DNA of 64,000 nucleotides, taken from positions 62,001-126,000 of the forward strand of contig JAQTXA010000004.1 of the NCBI GenBank assembly GCA_028689025.1. Reading direction: 5' to 3'. Shown piece by piece: positions 43,189 to 53,560 of this stretch; position 1 is the first letter of the stretch; every line of letters starts with the position of its first letter. The DNA is from Aliarcobacter sp. Lineage in GTDB: Bacteria; Campylobacterota; Campylobacteria; Campylobacterales; Arcobacteraceae. Position numbers and translations under genes: made by a program. The notes beneath the pieces were generated by a model. The model worked only from the letters and a program-made list of their open reading frames with translations, did no database searches and was not told the DNA's origin.

Positions 43189-44149
43189 ATTCTATCTCCT
43201 TGTTATTTGGTTTATATTCGCCAATCATCATTTTTAGTATTATTGCTAATAAAACAATTGGAACAAATAAAATTAGATTTGCTAAAGCTACAAAAAGCCC
43301 TGCACCAGAAGCCATCCATCCAATAGCAATCATATAAAATGTAATAGTTCTAAAATCTTTTTTTACAATAGTTTGTAAAATTACGACATTATAATATGAT
43401 ATTACTACAGGATAAATTATTGATAAAATAAATCCCTCCCTTAAAAAATAAAATAGATATGAAAGTGCAAACAAACTTATGATTAATAAGCTTTTTTGAT
43501 TTTTTTCAATTTTGAAATATAGTGCAGAAAAAACTCCAATCACATGAAATAGTGCAATTTGAAAAGTAAATCCATCTCTCCAAATTGAAAGTGTTATATC
43601 CCTTGAAAGTGATTCAAAAAGTGTTGAATCTAAAAATACCCACAAAACCATCATGAATAATGGAAACTCTTGATTTGACTTTTGACTCAGCTCTTTTGTG
43701 GGTAAAAATCTTGAAGCTATTAATGTAATAGTTGTTAGAATAATTGCAATTATTCCTCTTTCATTAACTTCATAATTAAATAATAAAGTTCCAGTTACAT
43801 ATGAAATACAAAGGGCAAATCCAAGTTCAATTAGGGTAGCTTTTTTGATTTCATTTATAATTAATGGAGCCATTGAACCAACTGCAAATCCTAAAATAAA
43901 TAGAGTTGCAAAATTAAAATCTGGGTATAAAAAACTCATTATTAATTGAATGATTAAAAACATAGATATTTTATTTTTGACATCAATTTTTATATACGAA
44001 ACTAGTAATGAGCCAATAATCCCTCCAATTGGAAGAGGTGCAATTACAAATAAATCCGATGAAAAGTATTCAACAATTCCTGTTTGTGCAATTAGAAGGT
44101 AATAACAAAGTTCACTTGCTATAAAAAATATTAAAATTAATCTTTGCAT
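43181..44149 (-). CDS. Polytopic membrane protein (MFS-like)
   Basis: Multiple hydrophobic segments, overlaps flanking genes. Confidence 0.55.
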   Translation of the reverse strand: MQRLILIFFIASELCYYLLIAQTGIVEYFSSDLFVIAPLPIGGIIGSLLVSYIKIDVKNKISMFLIIQLIMSFLYPDFNFATLFILGFAVGSMAPLIINEIKKATLIELGFALCISYVTGTLLFNYEVNERGIIAIILTTITLIASRFLPTKELSQKSNQEFPLFMMVLWVFLDSTLFESLSRDITLSIWRDGFTFQIALFHVIGVFSALYFKIEKNQKSLLIISLFALSYLFYFLREGFILSIIYPVVISYYNVVILQTIVKKDFRTITFYMIAIGWMASGAGLFVALANLILFVPIVLLAIILKMMIGEYKPNNKEIEYV

Positions 44150-45720
44150 AACTTCTCCTTTTCATAAAAAAAGATTAAATAAACAAATACAAAACATAGG
44201 TCAAATAAACAAATAGCTAGCGCTTCGTATCCTAATTTTCCATTTGCATAGAGGGCGAAAAAAACTGAACTTGCGAAGACTCTAATAATTACTGATAGGT
44301 TCATTAAAACTATTTGGCTTGATGGATTTTTTAAAGCCATATAGTGAATGATTCCAGTCATACTTACAAAAGTAAAAACCACATATTCATAAACGCCACT
44401 AAAAGTAAATCCAATTAAAGGATAGATAAAACTAGCAAGTAAAATTAAAAATACTCCTCCTAATCCATCACTTAAAATTCCAACAATATTATAAAGTTCT
44501 AATTTTGAGTAATCTTTTTTTATTTTAATAAAAGCAAATATAAAAGTTAAAGCAAAAAATCCAAAAGCAGTTCTAATTATCCATAAAACTTCACTCGAAA
44601 TATTTAAAAATCCAGCTTGTACAAATCCGGAAATACTTAAAACCGTAAATATTCCTAAAAGTGCAAATAGATAACTATTTAAATAGATAGATTTTTGAAG
44701 CTCTTTTATACTATTTATAAACATAGCAATAACCATAAAAAATACTGATATTCCCATAGCAACATGAGCATGGGCAATTATTAAATCATTTCTATGAAAT
44801 ACCCATCTAATTTCAGGAATAAATAAAATATTTCCTTCAATATCAACAAATAGAAAAGCTAATATAGAAATTAATAGAGCTTTTTTTGCATGTGGTTCAA
44901 TATTGCTATCTTTAAACCATTTATATAAAAGTGGCACATATAAAAGTGTTAAATATTGAGCAACCCACTCTTGATTGTAAGTAAGTGGTTCAAAAAAGAT
45001 TCTATATAAAACCGTTCCAAAATAAAAAACAGTTGGAATAATCCATAAAATATTCCATCTAGCTTTAAATTCACCAATATTTAATAGTTTGATAATTAGA
45101 TAATAAATAGGAATTAAAGCCAAACTCATTCCAAGAGTATTATCTCCATGAGGACCTGTAACTGTACTTTCAACTTGTCCAATAATTGGATTCATTAAAA
45201 TTAAAAGTGTAATTGGAGCGATTATTACAACTCTTAAACACACTTTAATCCATAAAGGAAGAGTGTTTTTATAAAGTCTAATAAATTTGTATAAAGCAAT
45301 AATATAAAATACACCAGCGATTGCAAGCAAGAAATTTAACTCATAAGCAAAATCATAAAAAGCTAAACCTCTATTTTTACCAAGAAGTAATGAAACCACC
45401 ATAAAAATTAAAAAAATAAACCAAATAATAGTATAAAGATTTAAATATCTTAATCCCTCTTTATCCAAACCAACTTCTTTATTTATTAATAAAAAAGGCA
45501 AATAAGAAAGCATTAATGGTACAAAACCATAAAGCATCAAAGAAATATGAATTGATCTCATATTTGCTGGATTTAAAGTTTCAGAATTTATACTAAAACC
45601 TAAAAGATTTATAGAATAGATTATTCCAAAAAATAGTCCCAACGCAAAAAACGCTAGTGATATTTTAAAGTTTCTATTTATAAAATTGTTGAAAGTTTCA
45701 AAATTATTTAAGTTTTCCAT
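44137..45720 (-). CDS. Divergent heme-copper oxidase subunit I-like membrane protein
   Basis: RSIHISLMLYG (helix II-like His), TGPHGDNTLG, IIAHAHVAMG (HxH, helix X-like); no His-His pair at expected helix VII. Confidence 0.6.
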   Translation of the reverse strand: MENLNNFETFNNFINRNFKISLAFFALGLFFGIIYSINLLGFSINSETLNPANMRSIHISLMLYGFVPLMLSYLPFLLINKEVGLDKEGLRYLNLYTIIWFIFLIFMVVSLLLGKNRGLAFYDFAYELNFLLAIAGVFYIIALYKFIRLYKNTLPLWIKVCLRVVIIAPITLLILMNPIIGQVESTVTGPHGDNTLGMSLALIPIYYLIIKLLNIGEFKARWNILWIIPTVFYFGTVLYRIFFEPLTYNQEWVAQYLTLLYVPLLYKWFKDSNIEPHAKKALLISILAFLFVDIEGNILFIPEIRWVFHRNDLIIAHAHVAMGISVFFMVIAMFINSIKELQKSIYLNSYLFALLGIFTVLSISGFVQAGFLNISSEVLWIIRTAFGFFALTFIFAFIKIKKDYSKLELYNIVGILSDGLGGVFLILLASFIYPLIGFTFSGVYEYVVFTFVSMTGIIHYMALKNPSSQIVLMNLSVIIRVFASSVFFALYANGKLGYEALAICLFDLCFVFVYLIFFYEKEKLCKD

Positions 45721-46327
45721 CTTTTACCTCGTAAGTTATATCTGCTTTTAAAGCTAATTCTTTATCGTGTGTTGCCACAATTATTGTTGTTCCTTTTTTT
45801 GCCAAAGTAGAAAAAAGTTCAAAAACATTTAATGAGTTTTTCGAATCTAAGTTTCCAGTTGGTTCATCTGCAAAGATTACTTTTGGATTGTTAATTAATG
45901 CTCTTGCAATTGCAACTCTCTGTCTTTGACCTCCTGAGATTTCATTTGGATATTTATCTATTAAATCTTCAATACCTAAACTTTTTAATAACTCAAGAAT
46001 CTCTTGTTTTGAAGCTTTTTCATTGGCAAGATTTATATTTTCTTTAACACTCAGATAATTAATCAAATAATGAAATTGAAAAATAAATCCAATATTCTCA
46101 CGTCTAAAATTATCTATATTTTTAATATCTTTGTAGTTTGTCTCATCATAAATAATATCTCCACTTGATGGTTTTAATAGGGTTGATAAAACAGATAAAA
46201 GTGTAGACTTTCCACTTCCACTCTCTCCTATGATTGCCACAAATTCACCTTTTTTTATTTCTAAATTAATATTGTCTAAGGCTAAGTCTTTATTATAATA
46301 GTGAGTTAAATTTGTAATTTTTATCAT
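45704..46327 (-). CDS. LolD/MacB-type ABC transporter ATP-binding protein
   Basis: GESGSGKST; EISGGQRQRVAIARAL; FADEPTGNLDS. Confidence 0.95.
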   Translation of the reverse strand: MIKITNLTHYYNKDLALDNINLEIKKGEFVAIIGESGSGKSTLLSVLSTLLKPSSGDIIYDETNYKDIKNIDNFRRENIGFIFQFHYLINYLSVKENINLANEKASKQEILELLKSLGIEDLIDKYPNEISGGQRQRVAIARALINNPKVIFADEPTGNLDSKNSLNVFELFSTLAKKGTTIIVATHDKELALKADITYEVKDGKLK

Positions 46328-47406
46328 ATTTTATTTCCTTGAATTAACTCAACTGGATCTGTTTTGGCAGCATTAAGTGCTGGAATTATTGAGCCAAAAA
46401 TAGCCATAAAAATTGAAGTTACAAAGATATAAAATGCCAACTCATTAGAAATTTCACCATTTACATAACCTTGTAAACTTGAAGCATTTTTTATAAAATA
46501 TAAAACTATATTTGAAAGAATAAATGCACTAATAAAACTAAAAACTCCCAAAATAAAACTCTCAATCATAATTGAATAAACAATTTTTGAAGTACTTATT
46601 CCTAAAGCTCTTTTGATTCCAAATTCAGATCTTCTTTGATTTATTGTGATACTCATGAGACTCACAATTCCTAATAATCCCATAGAAAAAGCAATAAATG
46701 AAATAACATTTGATGAAGTTTTTATGATTTTAAATTGGTTGTAATTGTCCACAAAATTTTGAGTTGATTTAGCATCAATTTGTTCATCTAAAGCTTTTAT
46801 TTCCTTGATAATATTTTCAACATTCGAGTTTAGAGTTGTATTTACCATTATCATAGAAGCTGATTTATTAAATATTTCCCCCGCATCTTGAATTGTTAAA
46901 ACAACTCCACCATTTTCAAAACCAATTTCACTTTTAAATACACCAGAGATTTTGAAAGTTTTGTTTGCAATTTGAATTTCATTTTTATTAATTAATTGCT
47001 CATGTACAGATTTCCCAACTATTACTTCATTTTTTGTTGGATTTTGACCTGCAATTAATTCGTAGTTCTTAAATCTGTTTGAACTTACTCCATATACAGC
47101 TACTATTGGAAGTTTTTCAACAGGACTTGCTCCTACAATTAAAGCCGATGACTCTTTTACGTCTTTGATTTGATTTATTCTTTCTATTAAATCTATATTT
47201 ACATTTGAAAAAAATGTATCTGAGATTTTAGCTTGTGTGATAATAATATCTCCATCACTTTTTAACATAGATGAATACATAGTTATTATTCCATTTGAAA
47301 TGGAGCTAATTAAAAAAATAGAAACTATTGAGAAAATTAGGCTTAGATAAATAAGTATAGTTTTTAATTTATTAGCCATTAAAGCTTTAAACGCGAATGC
47401 AATCAA
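46324..47406 (-). CDS. MacB/FtsX-type ABC transporter permease
   Basis: N-terminal TM, periplasmic domain, NQRRSEFGIKRALGIS, three C-terminal TMs. Confidence 0.92.
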   Translation of the reverse strand: MIAFAFKALMANKLKTILIYLSLIFSIVSIFLISSISNGIITMYSSMLKSDGDIIITQAKISDTFFSNVNIDLIERINQIKDVKESSALIVGASPVEKLPIVAVYGVSSNRFKNYELIAGQNPTKNEVIVGKSVHEQLINKNEIQIANKTFKISGVFKSEIGFENGGVVLTIQDAGEIFNKSASMIMVNTTLNSNVENIIKEIKALDEQIDAKSTQNFVDNYNQFKIIKTSSNVISFIAFSMGLLGIVSLMSITINQRRSEFGIKRALGISTSKIVYSIMIESFILGVFSFISAFILSNIVLYFIKNASSLQGYVNGEISNELAFYIFVTSIFMAIFGSIIPALNAAKTDPVELIQGNKI

Positions 47407-47522
47407 AGATTATCCTTTTATATTTTCATTAGTTTATTCTTTGAATATGAATAAAGAGTGAATTAAATATGAATTTTTGTTCATAATTGGATAGAATAAC
47501 AAAAAAAATGATTGGTTGAAAA

Positions 47523-48296
47523 ATGAAAAAAGATTTAATAGAAATAATAAAAGAGGCTGGAAAGATTTTAAAAAAAGGATATTTTTCAAATAAAGATATT
47601 ACTTTTAAAGCAAAAAAAGATTTAGTAACAGAGTTTGATGTTGCAGTTGAAACATATTTAAAAAAGAAATTTTCAAAGAAATTTAAAAAATTTAATATTA
47701 TTGCCGAAGAATCAGATAATGCAAATAAAGAGTTTAATAATTCAATAATAATTGACCCAATAGATGGTACAACAAATTTTGTAAACGGTGTTCCTCATAC
47801 TGCTATTTCAGTTGGAGTTTATAAGAACAAAAAACCATATTTAGCAGTTGTGTATAATCCAATTTTAGATGAATTGTACACGGCAAAAATAGGCAAAGGT
47901 GCATTTTTAAATGGTAAGAAATTAAAAGTAAGCCTTGAAGATAATTTTCAAAAATCGCTTTTAGCAACAGGTTTTCCATATACAAGTGGAACAGATGAAA
48001 ATGACTTAAACGATGTGGTTAAAAAAATAAAAGATGTACTTCCTCTTTGTCAAGATTTAAGAAGATTAGGTTCGGCGTCACTTGATTTATGTTATGTTGC
48101 ACGTGGTGTTTATGAGGGATATTATGAGATGAATTTAAAAGCTTGGGATGTAAGTGCTGGAATTTTAATACTTACAGAAGCAGGTGGACAAATTTCAAAC
48201 ATAAATGGAGAAGAATATACTTTATTTGAAGATAAATATTTAGTTGCTTCAAACGGTAAAATTCATGATGAGTTTATAAAAAATTTAAATTTATAA
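47523..48296 (+). CDS. Inositol monophosphatase family protein
   Basis: IDPIDGTTNFVNGVP; LKAWDVSAGILILTEAGG. Confidence 0.93.
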   Translation: MKKDLIEIIKEAGKILKKGYFSNKDITFKAKKDLVTEFDVAVETYLKKKFSKKFKKFNIIAEESDNANKEFNNSIIIDPIDGTTNFVNGVPHTAISVGVYKNKKPYLAVVYNPILDELYTAKIGKGAFLNGKKLKVSLEDNFQKSLLATGFPYTSGTDENDLNDVVKKIKDVLPLCQDLRRLGSASLDLCYVARGVYEGYYEMNLKAWDVSAGILILTEAGGQISNINGEEYTLFEDKYLVASNGKIHDEFIKNLNL

Positions 48297-48379
48297 AATA
48301 ACAAAAAAGTGCGAAAAGCACATATTTAGTAACTATTAAATATAATAATTACATTAAAATTTGATAAAAGGTTTTTTTG

Positions 48380-50182
48380 ATGTGTGGAATTGTTGGTTAT
48401 ATCGGTAAAAAAGAGACTACAAAAATATTATTAGATGGCTTAAAAGAGTTAGAGTATAGAGGTTATGATAGTGCTGGAATTGCAGTACTTAAAAATGACA
48501 GAATTGATGTTTTTAAAGCTTTAGGAAAACTTGTTAATCTTGAAGAAAAAGTAAATACAACTGCATCAACTGATTATGAACTGGGAATTGGTCATACAAG
48601 ATGGGCAACCCATGGTAAACCAACAGAGTTAAATGCTCACCCACATTTAGGTGAATACTCTTATGTGGTTCATAATGGAATTATTGAAAACTATAAAGAG
48701 TTAAAAGAAGAATTAACAGCAAAAGGACATAAGTTTGTATCTCAAACAGATACAGAAGTTATTGTTCATCTATTTGAAAACTTTTATAATAAATTAAACG
48801 ACACAAAAAAAGCTTTTCAAGATACTATTTCAAGACTTGAAGGTGCTTTTTCAATTTTATTAATTACAAAAGCAGACCCAACAAAAGTATTTTTCTTTAA
48901 ACATGGAAGTCCATTAATCGTGGCAAAGGGAAATGAAAAAGAAGAAGTTTTATTTGCATCTTCTGATGCTCCTTTAATTGGCTTAGCTTCAAGTGTAGTT
49001 TATTTAGAAGATGGAGTTGGTGGAATTGCGAGTGCTGAATCAATAGAATTTTTTAATGATAATTATACTTGGTCAAGTTTACCAACTTCAAAACAATTTG
49101 CTCAAAAAGATGGATATAGATTTTTTATGGAAAAAGAGATTTATGAGCAAAGTAGCGTTGTAAGTGATTGTATGCTCGGAAGAATAAAAGATAATGAGAT
49201 TTTATTTGATGAAATTGAATCTTCAATAATTGAAGGAATCAATGAAATAAAAATTTGTGCTTGTGGAACTTCATATCACGCAGGATTAACAGCATCATAT
49301 TTATTTGAAAGACTTTCAAAAGTTAAATGTAATGTAGAAATTGCAAGTGAATTTAGATATAAAGATCCACTTTTAACAAAAGATACTCTGTTTATCGTAA
49401 TTTCTCAAAGTGGAGAAACTGCTGATACTTTAGAAGCTTTAAAAATGGCAAAAAAAGCAGGATTAAAAACTTTAGTTGTTTGTAATGTGGATAACTCTTC
49501 AATGACAAGAGTAGCTGATGCTACTATTTTAACACGAGCTGGAATTGAAAAAGGAGTTGCTTCAACAAAAGCATTTTCAACTCAAACAGTTGTTTTATGG
49601 ATGTTAGCTTTATATTTTGCAAAAGCAAAAAATGTGATTTCAAATGAGCTTTTACAAAATGAATTACATACTTTAAGAGAAGTTCCAAAAACTCTTTGTA
49701 TTAGTGATAAAATTCATGAAAAAATGAAAAGATTATCAAAAAGATATTTACATGGACATGGATTTTTCTTCATCGGTCGAGATGTATTTTATCCATTAGC
49801 TTTAGAGGGTGCTTTAAAATTAAAAGAGATTTCATATCTACATGCTGAGGGTTATCCAGCAGGTGAAATGAAACATGGACCAATTGCACTTGCTGACCCT
49901 GAACTTTTTACAATTGCATTAATGCCACAAAACTTATTATATGATAAAATAAAATCAAATGTAGAAGAGTTAAGTGCCAGAGATAGTACAATTTGTGCAA
50001 TATCACCACTTGATTTTGACTTAGCAGATGATTTTGTAAAAATAAGTAGTTGTGACCATTATATGTTGGAATTTTTTGAAATGTTGATTGTATTACAATT
50101 ATTTTCAATGGAAATTTCAATAAGACTTGGAAATGATGTTGATATGCCAAGAAATCTTGCGAAATCAGTAACGGTAGAATAG
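48380..50182 (+). CDS. glmS: Glutamine-fructose-6-phosphate aminotransferase
   Basis: MCGIVGYIG; LEYRGYDSAGIA; C-terminal AKSVTVE. Confidence 0.97.
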   Translation: MCGIVGYIGKKETTKILLDGLKELEYRGYDSAGIAVLKNDRIDVFKALGKLVNLEEKVNTTASTDYELGIGHTRWATHGKPTELNAHPHLGEYSYVVHNGIIENYKELKEELTAKGHKFVSQTDTEVIVHLFENFYNKLNDTKKAFQDTISRLEGAFSILLITKADPTKVFFFKHGSPLIVAKGNEKEEVLFASSDAPLIGLASSVVYLEDGVGGIASAESIEFFNDNYTWSSLPTSKQFAQKDGYRFFMEKEIYEQSSVVSDCMLGRIKDNEILFDEIESSIIEGINEIKICACGTSYHAGLTASYLFERLSKVKCNVEIASEFRYKDPLLTKDTLFIVISQSGETADTLEALKMAKKAGLKTLVVCNVDNSSMTRVADATILTRAGIEKGVASTKAFSTQTVVLWMLALYFAKAKNVISNELLQNELHTLREVPKTLCISDKIHEKMKRLSKRYLHGHGFFFIGRDVFYPLALEGALKLKEISYLHAEGYPAGEMKHGPIALADPELFTIALMPQNLLYDKIKSNVEELSARDSTICAISPLDFDLADDFVKISSCDHYMLEFFEMLIVLQLFSMEISIRLGNDVDMPRNLAKSVTVE

Positions 50183-51954
50183 TGAAAAAGTATTTAGCAT
50201 ATATTCTATTATTACTTTTGTGTTATTTACTTTACGTAAATCAAGACTCAAAATATATAGTTGCAGGTGTTGGTATTTTTATCATTGGAATGCATTTTAT
50301 GGAGGAAGGATTTAAGCTTTTTAGTGGAGGAATACTTGAAAAAGTAATTTCTAAAAGTACAGATAATATTCCTAAATCTATTGGATTAGGTGTAGTTGCT
50401 ACTGCAATACTTCAAAGTTCATCTTTAATTTCTATTATTATAATCTCTTTTTTATCTGCAAAATTGATTAGTTTATCCGGAGCCATTGGAGTTGTATTTG
50501 GCTCAAACGTTGGAACAACTGCAACTGCTTGGATAGTTTCTTCTTTTGGTATGAAAATAGATATTGCAGCTTTTGCACTGCCAATGATAATTTTTGGTGT
50601 AATTTTTAGATTTTTTAAACAAAAAAATACACAAGGAATTGGAAATATATTTTTAGGTTTAGGATTCGTCTTTTTAGGTATTGGATATATGAAAGATGGA
50701 TTTGAAGATTTAAAACAAGGAATCGATTTAGCTCAATTTTCAGTTGAAGGATATTATGGAATTTTGATTTATATAGTTGTTGGTGCATTAGCTACAGTTA
50801 TTATACAATCAAGTAGTGCAACTTTAGCCCTAACAATAACTGCACTTGCAGCTGGTCAAATAATATATATAAATGCAATTGCAATAGCAATTGGTGCAAA
50901 TATTGGTACAACAATAACTGCTGTTATGGGTGCAATGGTTTCAAATGCAAATAGTAAAAGAATGGCTGTTTCACTACTTATATTTAATAGTGTAACCGCT
51001 TTTATAATTGTAATAATAATGTATCCTTTTATAGATTTAATAGATTATTTAGCTAAATTATTAGGTATAAATAATGATGATTATTCTATGAAATTATCAC
51101 TTTTTCATACTGTTTTTAATATTTTAGGATTAGTTATATTTTCATTTTTTATTCCAAAACTAGTAACTTTCTTAAAAAAATTATTCGTTGAAGATGTGGA
51201 AACATATATTCAAAAAACAAAATATCTAGATATGCAAGTTGTAGCTGTTCCATATGCAGCATTAAAAGCAACAAGAAAAGAGACTATTCATTTATATGAT
51301 AATGCAACTGAAGTTTTAAGTCATGCGATTATGTTACATAGACATAGATATTTAGGTAAAGCAGATTTATCATTAGTTGTAAAAGAGTCAACAGATATAA
51401 TAGAATTAAATATTGAAGATTTCTATCAAACTAGAATTAAATCTCTTTATAGTGATATAATCGATTATTCAACTTATTTTATAAATGATTTAGACGATGT
51501 TGAAAAAATCTATTTATATGATTTAAGAACTGCTTGTAGAGATATAGCAGAAGCTGTAAAAAATACACAAGAGTTACAAGAAAATATAAGTAAATATCTT
51601 TTAAGTGATAATAATTATATAAAAGATGAATATAACTATATTCGAGAAGCAATAGCAAAAACTATGAACACTATCAATGAAATAAAAAATAGTAAAGATG
51701 AGATAGATGTTCTTGCTAAAGCTGAGCTATTAAAAGAGTATTTGAAAAGTTTGGATGTTATTGCAACTGGAAGAATAGATATATTAATTAGAGAGAAAAG
51801 AATTGATAAAAGAATGGCGACTACATTATTAAATGATAGTGCCCATGCTAATATTGTAATCAACAAGTTGATAAATGTTGCTAAAGTGTTATGGATAGAA
51901 GATTTAACTATTAAACAATTAGGAGAAGATTATGAAGCTGGAAAAGATTTATGA
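50182..51954 (+). CDS. Na/Pi-cotransporter family protein with PhoU-like C-terminus
   Basis: TAILQSSSLISIIIISFLSA and VIIQSSSATLALTITALA repeats; GANIGTTITA. Confidence 0.93.
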   Translation: MKKYLAYILLLLLCYLLYVNQDSKYIVAGVGIFIIGMHFMEEGFKLFSGGILEKVISKSTDNIPKSIGLGVVATAILQSSSLISIIIISFLSAKLISLSGAIGVVFGSNVGTTATAWIVSSFGMKIDIAAFALPMIIFGVIFRFFKQKNTQGIGNIFLGLGFVFLGIGYMKDGFEDLKQGIDLAQFSVEGYYGILIYIVVGALATVIIQSSSATLALTITALAAGQIIYINAIAIAIGANIGTTITAVMGAMVSNANSKRMAVSLLIFNSVTAFIIVIIMYPFIDLIDYLAKLLGINNDDYSMKLSLFHTVFNILGLVIFSFFIPKLVTFLKKLFVEDVETYIQKTKYLDMQVVAVPYAALKATRKETIHLYDNATEVLSHAIMLHRHRYLGKADLSLVVKESTDIIELNIEDFYQTRIKSLYSDIIDYSTYFINDLDDVEKIYLYDLRTACRDIAEAVKNTQELQENISKYLLSDNNYIKDEYNYIREAIAKTMNTINEIKNSKDEIDVLAKAELLKEYLKSLDVIATGRIDILIREKRIDKRMATTLLNDSAHANIVINKLINVAKVLWIEDLTIKQLGEDYEAGKDL

Positions 51955-52162
51955 AAAAGCTAAAAGTTACTTGTCACTAACATCTGAAGATGAGATAAAA
52001 GAAAAAAAGATAGAAAAACTTCGTGACAAAATTGAAGAAAAAATTAAAAAATTAGAAAAAAAAATTAAAGATACAAAAGATATAGAAGAGAAGTCTAAAT
52101 TAAAAGACGAGAAAGAGATGCTAAAGAATTTTAGAAAGCAATTAAAAGAAAAAAGTAAATAA
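51932..52162 (+). CDS. Lys/Glu-rich coiled-coil hypothetical protein
   Basis: 76-aa ORF overlapping the preceding CDS; RBS GGAGAAG region. Confidence 0.65.
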   Translation: MKLEKIYEKAKSYLSLTSEDEIKEKKIEKLRDKIEEKIKKLEKKIKDTKDIEEKSKLKDEKEMLKNFRKQLKEKSK

Positions 52163-52250
52163 CAGCTATTTTTAGCTAAAATTTGAAACTTTTTGTCTTT
52201 ATGGCAAATTGAATTCTTTAAATTTTTATTTTAAATTTCTTAACAAATAT

Positions 52251-52343
52251 AGAAAACAAAAAAATGGAAAACAAAAGATGGAAAACAACTCAAGATTATT
52301 CTTGTGGAAAACAAAGGATGGAAAACAAAAATGGAAAAACAAA
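52251..52343 (+). repeat. Imperfect repeats of (A/G)TGGAAAACAAA upstream of and overlapping metK start
   Basis: Copies at 52251, 52264, 52278, 52304, 52318 and 52331. Confidence 0.85.
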
Positions 52344-53542
52344 CACAATACTTATTTACAAGTGAAGTTGTAAGCCCTGGACACCCAGATAAATGCGCAG
52401 ATATAATAGCTGACTCTATCGTAGACAAATTAATAATTGCAGACAAAGATAGTAGAGTAGCTTCAGAGGTTTTTGTTGCAGGGAAACATGTTGTAATTGG
52501 TGGAGAAGTAAAATCATCTGCTCAATTATCAAATAAAGATTATGAAAAGATAGTAAAAGATGCATTAGCAAAAATCGGTTACGATGGAAAATCGGCTTTT
52601 ACAAAAGAACAATGTTTACATCCAGATGATGTACAAGTTCAAGTTTTATTAAATCAACAATCACCTGACATTAATCAAGGTGTTGACCAAGTTGATGGAG
52701 AAATTGGAGCTGGAGATCAAGGAATCATGTTTGGTTTTGCTTCAAGTGAAACAGCTGATTATATGCCAGCTGCAATTACATATGCCAGAATGTTATGTGA
52801 TAAAGTTTATAATTATGCACTAAAACATAATCAAAAACTAGGTGTTGATATTAAAACACAAGTTACAGTTGATTATGGAACAAAAGCTAATTTTGAAAAT
52901 TGTAATCCTCAAAAAATTCATACAATAGTTGTAAGTGCACCTTCAGTTGAAGGAATGCCAATCGAAGAAGTAAGAGAATTAATCCAAGGATTAATTGATG
53001 ATGCTGGGCTTCCTACAAATATGTATGATAAAAATTCAACTATTATTCACATTAATCCAACAGGAAGATATGTAAATCACTCATCTTTACATGATAGTGG
53101 ATTAACAGGAAGAAAATTAATAGTAGATTCATTTGGTGGATATTCACCAATTGGTGGAGGAGCTCAAAGTTCTAAAGATTATACAAAAGTTGATAGATCT
53201 GGACTTTACGCAGCACGTTGGATTGCAAAACATATAGTTGCATCTGGACTTGCAAAAAAAGCAGTTGTACAAATCTCATATGCAATTGGAGTAGCACGAC
53301 CAACGTCTGTTTCAGTTGATACAATGGGTTCTTATACAAAATTTGATGATGATAAATTATCACAATTTGTAATGGACACTTTCCCTCTAACTCCAAGATG
53401 GATTACGCAAAAGTTTAATTTGGATAAACCAAGTGAACAAACTTTCCTTTATGCAGATGTTGCAGCACGAGGACAAGTTGGTCAAAGTGATTACCCTTGG
53501 GAAAAACTTGACGAATTAGAAAAATTTGAAAATATTCAGTAA
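52331..53542 (+). CDS. metK: S-adenosylmethionine synthetase
   Basis: YLFTSEVVSPGHPDKCADIIADSIVD; GAGDQGIMFG. Confidence 0.97.
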   Translation: MEKQTQYLFTSEVVSPGHPDKCADIIADSIVDKLIIADKDSRVASEVFVAGKHVVIGGEVKSSAQLSNKDYEKIVKDALAKIGYDGKSAFTKEQCLHPDDVQVQVLLNQQSPDINQGVDQVDGEIGAGDQGIMFGFASSETADYMPAAITYARMLCDKVYNYALKHNQKLGVDIKTQVTVDYGTKANFENCNPQKIHTIVVSAPSVEGMPIEEVRELIQGLIDDAGLPTNMYDKNSTIIHINPTGRYVNHSSLHDSGLTGRKLIVDSFGGYSPIGGGAQSSKDYTKVDRSGLYAARWIAKHIVASGLAKKAVVQISYAIGVARPTSVSVDTMGSYTKFDDDKLSQFVMDTFPLTPRWITQKFNLDKPSEQTFLYADVAARGQVGQSDYPWEKLDELEKFENIQ

Positions 53543-53560
53543 ATTGATTAAAGGATTATT

